From NCBI GenBank assembly GCA_910588635.1, contig CAJUPW010000004.1:1-27319 (forward strand): a stretch of 27,319 nucleotides of DNA. The letters are read 5' to 3'. Positions 22,668 through 27,319 of this stretch are shown here, one piece after another (the stretch's first letter is position 1; each line of letters begins with the position of its first letter). Position numbers and translations under genes: made by a program. The stretch is from an uncultured Oscillospiraceae bacterium (lineage in GTDB: Bacteria > Bacillota > Clostridia > Oscillospirales > Oscillospiraceae). The notes beneath the pieces were generated by a model. The model had not been told where the DNA came from. It did no database searches and worked only from the letters and a program-made list of their open reading frames with translations.

Positions 22668-23552
22668 ATGGAAATTCGGGTACTGCGCTATTTTCTGGAG
22701 GTGGCCCGGGAGGGCAGCGTCACTCATGCGGCAGAGCGGCTCCATATCTCCCAGCCAACCCTGTCCAAGCAGCTCAAGGACCTGGAAGCGGAGCTGGGTA
22801 AGAAGCTCTTTGTCCGCAGCAGCTTCAGCGTCCGGCTGACGGACGAGGGGATGCTGCTGCGCCGGCGGGCGGAGGATATCCTGGACATGGTGGATAAAAC
22901 CACCGACGAGTTCAAGGCCCTGGGGGAAATCTCCGGCGGGGATATCTACATCGGCTGTGCGGAATCGGACGGCATCAAGCACCTGGCCCGGCGAATCAAG
23001 GCGGTGCAGGCACAGTACCCCCGCATCCGGGTGCATCTATACAGCGGCGACCGGAGCGATTTGGCGGAGCGTTTGGAGCAGGGGTTGCTGGACTTTGCAG
23101 TGCTGGTGGAATCCAATGACCTGTCCAAGTATAATTACCTTCCCCTTCCCGGCGCGGACATCTGGGGTGTTATCCTGCGGAAGGATCACCCCCTGGCGGA
23201 ACGGGAAGCGATCACGCCGGAGGATCTGCTGGAGGTCCCGCTGATCTGCCCCCGGCAGGGGCTGCAAAAGGAGCTGTCAGACTGGTTCCAGGAGAAGGTG
23301 GACAGGCTCAACATTGTGGCGACCTGCAATCTGGCCTATAACGGCGGGGTTCTGGCTCGGGAGGACCTGGGCTGTCTGCTCTCCTTTGACAAGCTGGCAG
23401 ACACTGGGCCGGGCAGCCCCCTGTGCTTCCGACCCCTGACGCCAGTCCTTCGCTCTAAATTATTTTTAACCTGGAAAAAGTACGCGGTGTTTTCTCCGGC
23501 GGCAGAGGTGCTGCTGAACGAGATGAAAGAGCACCATTCTGCTGAAGATTGA
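22668..23552 (+). CDS. LysR family transcriptional regulator
   Basis: The 294-aa protein has the LysR N-terminal helix-turn-helix (MEIRVLRYFLEVAREGSVTHAAERLHISQPTLSKQLKDLEAELGKKLFVRS) and a periplasmic-binding-protein-like effector domain from about residue 88 (GDIYIGCAESDGIKHLARRI). I chose ATG 22668, which is 8 bp after GGGAGG; an in-frame GTG at 22659 lies on the ribosome site. It is divergent from the CMD-like gene and the redox fusion, so these are its likely targets. The effector is unknown. A strong terminator follows at 23617. Confidence 0.94.
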   Translation: MEIRVLRYFLEVAREGSVTHAAERLHISQPTLSKQLKDLEAELGKKLFVRSSFSVRLTDEGMLLRRRAEDILDMVDKTTDEFKALGEISGGDIYIGCAESDGIKHLARRIKAVQAQYPRIRVHLYSGDRSDLAERLEQGLLDFAVLVESNDLSKYNYLPLPGADIWGVILRKDHPLAEREAITPEDLLEVPLICPRQGLQKELSDWFQEKVDRLNIVATCNLAYNGGVLAREDLGCLLSFDKLADTGPGSPLCFRPLTPVLRSKLFLTWKKYAVFSPAAEVLLNEMKEHHSAED

Positions 23553-23616
23553 CGGTTGTATTTTGGGAGAGAAACGTTTATACAGGGTCAAGGTTCAGCT
23601 CGGAGGGCTGACCGAC

Positions 23617-23655
23617 AAAAAACTTCCTGGTTCTTTGGAACCAGGAAGTTTTTTT
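23617..23655. terminator. Bidirectional terminator between lysR and the TIM-barrel gene
   Basis: A perfect 17-bp stem (23617-23633 with 23638-23654, loop TTTG) carries T runs on both strands. It serves the plus-strand lysR gene and the minus-strand gene ending at 23780. The rest of 23553-23779 shows no supportable gene. Confidence 0.93.
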
Positions 23656-23779
23656 GCTCTTTGACGCCGTATCAACATGTCCGGTGTACTGTTCCCGCCC
23701 ACGCGGTCAGCGGCAATTTCGGCCGCAAAGATTTGTGCTGAGGCTATTGCTTCTAAGCGCGGATGTCCCGTCCGCCGGC

Positions 23780-24442
23780 TTAAAATCGGGCCCGATGATC
23801 CCGCATGATCTTGGAAAAAAGCTGTCCGGTGGTGGGGGGTGTGTATGTAATGGCGTTGGCCCCGGCCGCTATGGTGAGCAGGATGTCCTGATCGGTGGGG
23901 CCGCCGGTGGCGATAATGGGGATATCGGGAAATTCTCTCCGGATGGCTGCCACGACTTGGGGGGTCTGATCCGCGCTGGAGACATTCAGAATGTCCGCTC
24001 CGGCCCTGATCCGTCCGGCAAAATCATGAGAGGCGGAGACAATCGTGGCCACCACCGGAATGTCCACCACAGCCTTGATCTCGCTGATGGTCCGGTCGGT
24101 GATTGGGGCGTTGACCACGACACCGTGGGCGCCCTGATGCTCGGCATATTCCGCCAGCCGGACGGATCGGGCGCCGTTGGTCACGCCGCCGCCCACCCCG
24201 GCAAAGACGGGGACATCGGCCACGCTGATGATGGCCTGGGTGATGGCAGGCTGAGGGGTAAAGGGATAGACGGCGATGATGGCGTCCGCGTTGATGTTTT
24301 TGATGATGGCCACATCGGTGGAGAATACCAGGGATTTGATCCGCCGGCCGAATATCCGGATGCCGCTGCACTTAGAGATACAGTGAGGCACATCCAACTG
24401 GTGGCTGCGCAGTGTGCCACTGTAGGAGGGGACGGTTTTCAT
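23780..24442 (-). CDS. TIM-barrel protein of unknown function (often named 'hydrolase')
   Basis: The 220-aa protein has regular beta/alpha repeats: AIIAVYPF, VPVFAGVGGGV, GAHGVVVNAPI, IPVVATIVSA, ADILNVSSAD, IPIIATGGPTD and ANAITYTPPT. GGxT-type loops near the C-terminus (ATGGPT) look like a phosphate-binding site of a TIM barrel. I recognise it as a conserved Firmicutes family commonly labelled hydrolase without a defined reaction. The ATG at 24442 (MKTVPSYSG) follows AAGGAG; six further in-frame codons upstream overlap that site. It is a single-gene unit with its own promoter at 24531-24561 and a shared terminator. The leader holds a small hairpin (ATTTCCCG with CGGGAAAT at 24491-24516). 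Confidence 0.8.
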   Translation of the reverse strand: MKTVPSYSGTLRSHQLDVPHCISKCSGIRIFGRRIKSLVFSTDVAIIKNINADAIIAVYPFTPQPAITQAIISVADVPVFAGVGGGVTNGARSVRLAEYAEHQGAHGVVVNAPITDRTISEIKAVVDIPVVATIVSASHDFAGRIRAGADILNVSSADQTPQVVAAIRREFPDIPIIATGGPTDQDILLTIAAGANAITYTPPTTGQLFSKIMRDHRARF

Positions 24443-24530
24443 GGCTTTGACTCCTTCCAAAGAAAAATTTTTTAAAGAATCTTAGTTTGTATTTCCCGGC
24501 CTTTCGGGCGGGAAATCTTAATAACATAAT

Positions 24531-24561
24531 ATTATATCAAAAGGCGGGGAGAAAATTGTAA
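24531..24561 (-). promoter_or_regulatory. Promoter of the TIM-barrel gene (TTACAA-N19-TATAAT)
   Basis: A perfect minus-strand TATAAT is preceded by TTACAA at 19 bp, longer than ideal. The start site would be about 80 nt upstream of the ATG, leaving a leader with the hairpin at 24491-24516. Confidence 0.55.
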
Positions 24562-24600
24562 ATTTTTTGTGAGAATTCCGTAAATGAAATAAAAACATTG

Positions 24601-24640
24601 AAAAGCCCCGGACAGGGAGGGGCTTCTCCCTGTCCGGGCT
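24601..24640 (-). terminator. purL terminator
   Basis: A GC-rich stem of about 15 bp (24604-24619 with 24626-24640, one bulged base) is followed on the minus strand by TTTTC. It lies 12 bp after the purL stop codon. Confidence 0.88.
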
Positions 24641-24651
24641 GTGCCTTTGCG

Positions 24652-27319
24652 TTATTTGAAATATTCTGCGCCGCCTTCAAACAAGGGCATGTGTTTGTTC
24701 CCGGGGATGTTGACCCCTACGAAGGGGCCCCGGCGCTCCAGATGGCCCATCTTGCCAAAGACCCGGCCGTCGGGAGAGAAGATGCCCTCGATGGCCTCCA
24801 TGGAGCCGTTGGGATTGGCCAGGATGTCCATGGTGGGTCTGCCGTCGGCGCCCACATACTGGGTGCCCACTTGGCCCTTGGCGATTAGGCCGGCGATAAC
24901 CTCCGGGGGGGCCACAAAGCGGCCCTCGCCGTGGGAGATGGGAATGGTGTGCTCGTCGCCCGCCTGACACTGGAGCATCCAGGGGGACTGGACTGAGGCC
25001 ACCCGGGTGGTGACATACCGGCTCTGGTGGCGGCCGATCTGGTTGTAGGTCAGGGTGGGGCAGGCGTCGTCCATGGGGCGGATATCACCGAAGGGGACCA
25101 GCCCCAGCTTCACCAGGGCCTGGAAGCCGTTGCAGATGCCCAGCATCAGGCCGTCCCGGTTTTTCAGCAGGTCCATGATGGCGTCGCTGAGGGCGGGGTT
25201 GCGCAGGAAGGAGCAGATGAATTTGGCGGAGCCTTCTGGCTCGTCGCCGCCGGAGAAGCCGCCGGGGAGGACCACCATCTGAGCCCCCCGGATGGCCTGC
25301 TCCAGAGCCTGGGCGGACTGGGCCAGGAAATCGGTGGTCAGGTTGCGCACCACCACGATCTCCGGGTCGATGCCCGCCCGGATGCAAGCCTTGGCGGTGT
25401 CGTACTCGCAGTTGGTGCCGGGGAAGACGGGGATTACCGCCTTGGGGTGGGCAACTTTATGCTTACAGACCGCCGGGGAGCGGACCTCCCAGGAGATGGT
25501 CTGGACCTCCTCAGAGCTGCCTGCCCTGGTGGGGTAGACCTCCTCCAGCACGCCCTCGTTGAGGGTCAGCAGCTCGTCGATGGACACGGCCTCGCCGGGG
25601 AGGGCGACAAAGGGGGCCTCGGTGGTCTCGCCGACGCGGTGGGCGTGGGACAGGTCTGTCTCCTCAGACAGCTCCGCCACGATAAAGCCGGACTTGGGCA
25701 GATACCAGGCGGTGTTGTCCACACCGGTCTGGAAACCGATCCGGTTGCCGAAGGACATCTTTGTCACAGCTTCTGCCAGGCTGTTTTCCACCGCCCAGGC
25801 GGCTTTCACTTTACCCGCCTGACACAGAGTATGGAACTGCTCCCAGCTCTCCTGCATAGCCCTGGCGCCGTCCTCGTTGGGGACGAAGCAGTAGACGGGA
25901 TGCCCTCCCTCTTTAAACTCGGGAGTAATGACCTCGCCCGCCTTGATGGGTGCAATGGCAAAGGAGATGAGGGTGGGGGGCACGTCCCTGTCCAGGAAGG
26001 AGCCGGACATGGAGTCCTTGCCGCCGATGGCGGCGGCTCCGTAGTCCAATTGCGCGTCCAGCGCGCCTAGAAGGGCGGCGGCGGGCTTGCCCCAGCGTTC
26101 CGGCTCGTCCCGCAGCTTCTCAAAGAACTCCTGGAGGGTGAGGTACACCTTTTTATAGTCCGCGCCGGCGGACACCAGCTTGGCAATGGAGGAGGTCACG
26201 GCGTCGTAAGCGCCTCGGTAGGGGTTGTCGGACAGCTTATCTGGGTCGCAGCCCCAGGCCATGACGCTGGCCTGGTCGGTCTCCTGCCCGGGCAGGACGG
26301 GCAGCAGCGCCGCCATGGCCTGGGCGGGAGTGGCCTGATACTTGCCGCCGAAGGGCATGAGGACTGACCCCGCCCCGATGGAGCCGTCAAACCGCTCCAC
26401 CAGCCCCCGCCGGGAGGCGGACTTCAGACTGGAGGCCATGTCCTTCAGGTTGGAGGGGACCTCTCGGCCTTGACTGCCGCTGACGGGGACGGAGATACCG
26501 GCGTGCTTCACCGCGCCGTTGGTGTTGAGGAAGGCACGGGACAGGTCGGCGATCTTCTGCCCCTTCCAATGCATGACCATCCGGGGGCTCTCGGTGACGA
26601 CGGCTACCCGGTAGGCCTCCAGATTTTCCTTCTCGGCGGCGGCGATGAACTTGTCCGCGTCCTCGGAGGCGACCACGACAGCCATGCGCTCCTGGCTCTC
26701 GGAGATGGCCAGCTCGGTGCCGTCCAGGCCGTCGTACTTCTTGCGCACGGCGTCCAGGTCGATCTCCAGCCCGTCGGCCAGCTCGCCGATGGCCACCGAC
26801 ACGCCGCCCGCGCCGAAGTCGTTGCACCGCTTGATGAGCCGGGTGACCTCCCCGTTCCGGAACAGCCGCTGAATCTTCCGCTCCTCGGGGGCATTGCCCT
26901 TCTGGACCTCGGAGGCCATGGTGGTCAGCGATTTCTTGTTGTGGCTCTTGGAGGAGCCGGTGGCCCCGCCGATGCCGTCCCGGCCGGTGCGGCCGCCCAG
27001 CAGGATGACCACGTCCCCAGGGACGGGCCGCTCCCGGCGTACATTTTCAGCCGGGGCCGCGCCCACCACGGCGCCGCACTCCAGCCGCTTGGCGATGTAG
27101 CCCTCGTGGTACACTTCGGCCACATGGCCGGTGGCCAGTCCGATCTGGTTGCCGTAGGAGGAGTAGCCCGCCGCGGCGGTCTGGGCCAGCTTGCGCTGGG
27201 GGAGCTTGCCCTCCAGGGTCTGGCCGAGGGGGACCCGGGGGTCGCCGCCGCCTGTAAACCGCATGGCCTGATGGACATAAACCCGGCCGGACAGGGGGTC
27301 CCGGATGCAGCCGCCGATG
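24652..27319 (-). CDS. purL: Phosphoribosylformylglycinamidine synthase, large PurL (start outside the window)
   Basis: PurL converts FGAR, glutamine and ATP to FGAM in purine synthesis. At least 889 codons are present, with the N-terminus beyond 27319. The sequence joins FGAM synthase domains (KRCNDFGAGGVSVAIGELADG, GGKDSMSGSF) to a C-terminal glutamine amidotransferase (IPVFPGTNCEYDTA, then MLGICNGFQALVKLG with the nucleophilic Cys, and HGEGRF). It is therefore the single-chain PurL type rather than the PurS/Q/L complex of Bacillus. The reading frame stays open to the window edge, so an apparent Met at 27264 is internal. The stop is followed by a terminator. Confidence 0.96.
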   Translation of the reverse strand, partial: IGGCIRDPLSGRVYVHQAMRFTGGGDPRVPLGQTLEGKLPQRKLAQTAAAGYSSYGNQIGLATGHVAEVYHEGYIAKRLECGAVVGAAPAENVRRERPVPGDVVILLGGRTGRDGIGGATGSSKSHNKKSLTTMASEVQKGNAPEERKIQRLFRNGEVTRLIKRCNDFGAGGVSVAIGELADGLEIDLDAVRKKYDGLDGTELAISESQERMAVVVASEDADKFIAAAEKENLEAYRVAVVTESPRMVMHWKGQKIADLSRAFLNTNGAVKHAGISVPVSGSQGREVPSNLKDMASSLKSASRRGLVERFDGSIGAGSVLMPFGGKYQATPAQAMAALLPVLPGQETDQASVMAWGCDPDKLSDNPYRGAYDAVTSSIAKLVSAGADYKKVYLTLQEFFEKLRDEPERWGKPAAALLGALDAQLDYGAAAIGGKDSMSGSFLDRDVPPTLISFAIAPIKAGEVITPEFKEGGHPVYCFVPNEDGARAMQESWEQFHTLCQAGKVKAAWAVENSLAEAVTKMSFGNRIGFQTGVDNTAWYLPKSGFIVAELSEETDLSHAHRVGETTEAPFVALPGEAVSIDELLTLNEGVLEEVYPTRAGSSEEVQTISWEVRSPAVCKHKVAHPKAVIPVFPGTNCEYDTAKACIRAGIDPEIVVVRNLTTDFLAQSAQALEQAIRGAQMVVLPGGFSGGDEPEGSAKFICSFLRNPALSDAIMDLLKNRDGLMLGICNGFQALVKLGLVPFGDIRPMDDACPTLTYNQIGRHQSRYVTTRVASVQSPWMLQCQAGDEHTIPISHGEGRFVAPPEVIAGLIAKGQVGTQYVGADGRPTMDILANPNGSMEAIEGIFSPDGRVFGKMGHLERRGPFVGVNIPGNKHMPLFEGGAEYFK

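Noticed and set aside
23556..23741. 61-codon plus-strand frame after lysR
   Set aside because: It runs through the perfect bidirectional terminator hairpin and lacks a ribosome site.
1..27319. CRISPR arrays, tRNA/rRNA genes, insertion sequences, prophage genes
   Set aside because: No regularly spaced repeats, RNA gene motifs, transposase or integrase sequences were seen.

Overview
The window comes from a GC-rich, endospore-forming member of the Clostridia. The reasons are a complete spoIIAA-spoIIAB-sigF operon, Firmicutes-type AGGAGG ribosome sites and TTGACA/TATAAT promoters, a LexA box of the GAAC-N4-GTTC kind, and Bce-type peptide-sensing/resistance modules. The high GC and the gene content fit gut Oscillospiraceae (Flavonifractor/Lawsonibacter/Intestinimonas-like); this placement is an inference, not a match.

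Layout. 1-2751 (minus): the N-terminal part of uvrB behind an SOS promoter, then radC and pyrE. 2894-4819 (plus): a short KdpD-like kinase overlapping a KdpE-like regulator. 4949-6499 (minus): the sporulation operon spoIIAA-spoIIAB-sigF, closed by a terminator that overlaps the sigF stop. 6656-9097 (plus): a GntR/YtrA-type repressor, ABC ATPase, ABC permease and 57-aa membrane protein, apparently autoregulated through a 21-bp palindrome, followed by an isolated 48-aa gene. 9123-12508: a MerR regulator divergent from a choloylglycine-hydrolase-family (bile salt hydrolase/penicillin V acylase) gene and a MATE exporter, with a MerR-style 19-bp-spacer promoter between them. 12611-16040: response regulator, LanF/BcrA-type ATPase, permease and histidine kinase. 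16100-20675: a BceRSAB-type module. 20685-23552: a carboxymuconolactone-decarboxylase-like gene and a lipoprotein that fuses a flavodoxin to an aldo/keto reductase, divergent from a LysR regulator. 23780-24442 (minus): a TIM-barrel protein of unknown function. 24652-27319 (minus): the C-terminal bulk of a large PurL.

The two ends (uvrB, radC, pyrE; spoIIA; purL) are housekeeping. The roughly 17 kb between spoIIAA and the purL terminator is mostly self-contained regulator-plus-effector cassettes for small molecules and peptides: three ABC systems, one MATE exporter, one Ntn hydrolase and one extracytoplasmic redox fusion. Each has its own sensor and most have their own promoter and terminator. 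The best candidates for something not well described are the lipoprotein flavodoxin/aldo-keto reductase fusion with its CMD and LysR partners, and the MerR-hydrolase-MATE cassette with its strong leader hairpin.
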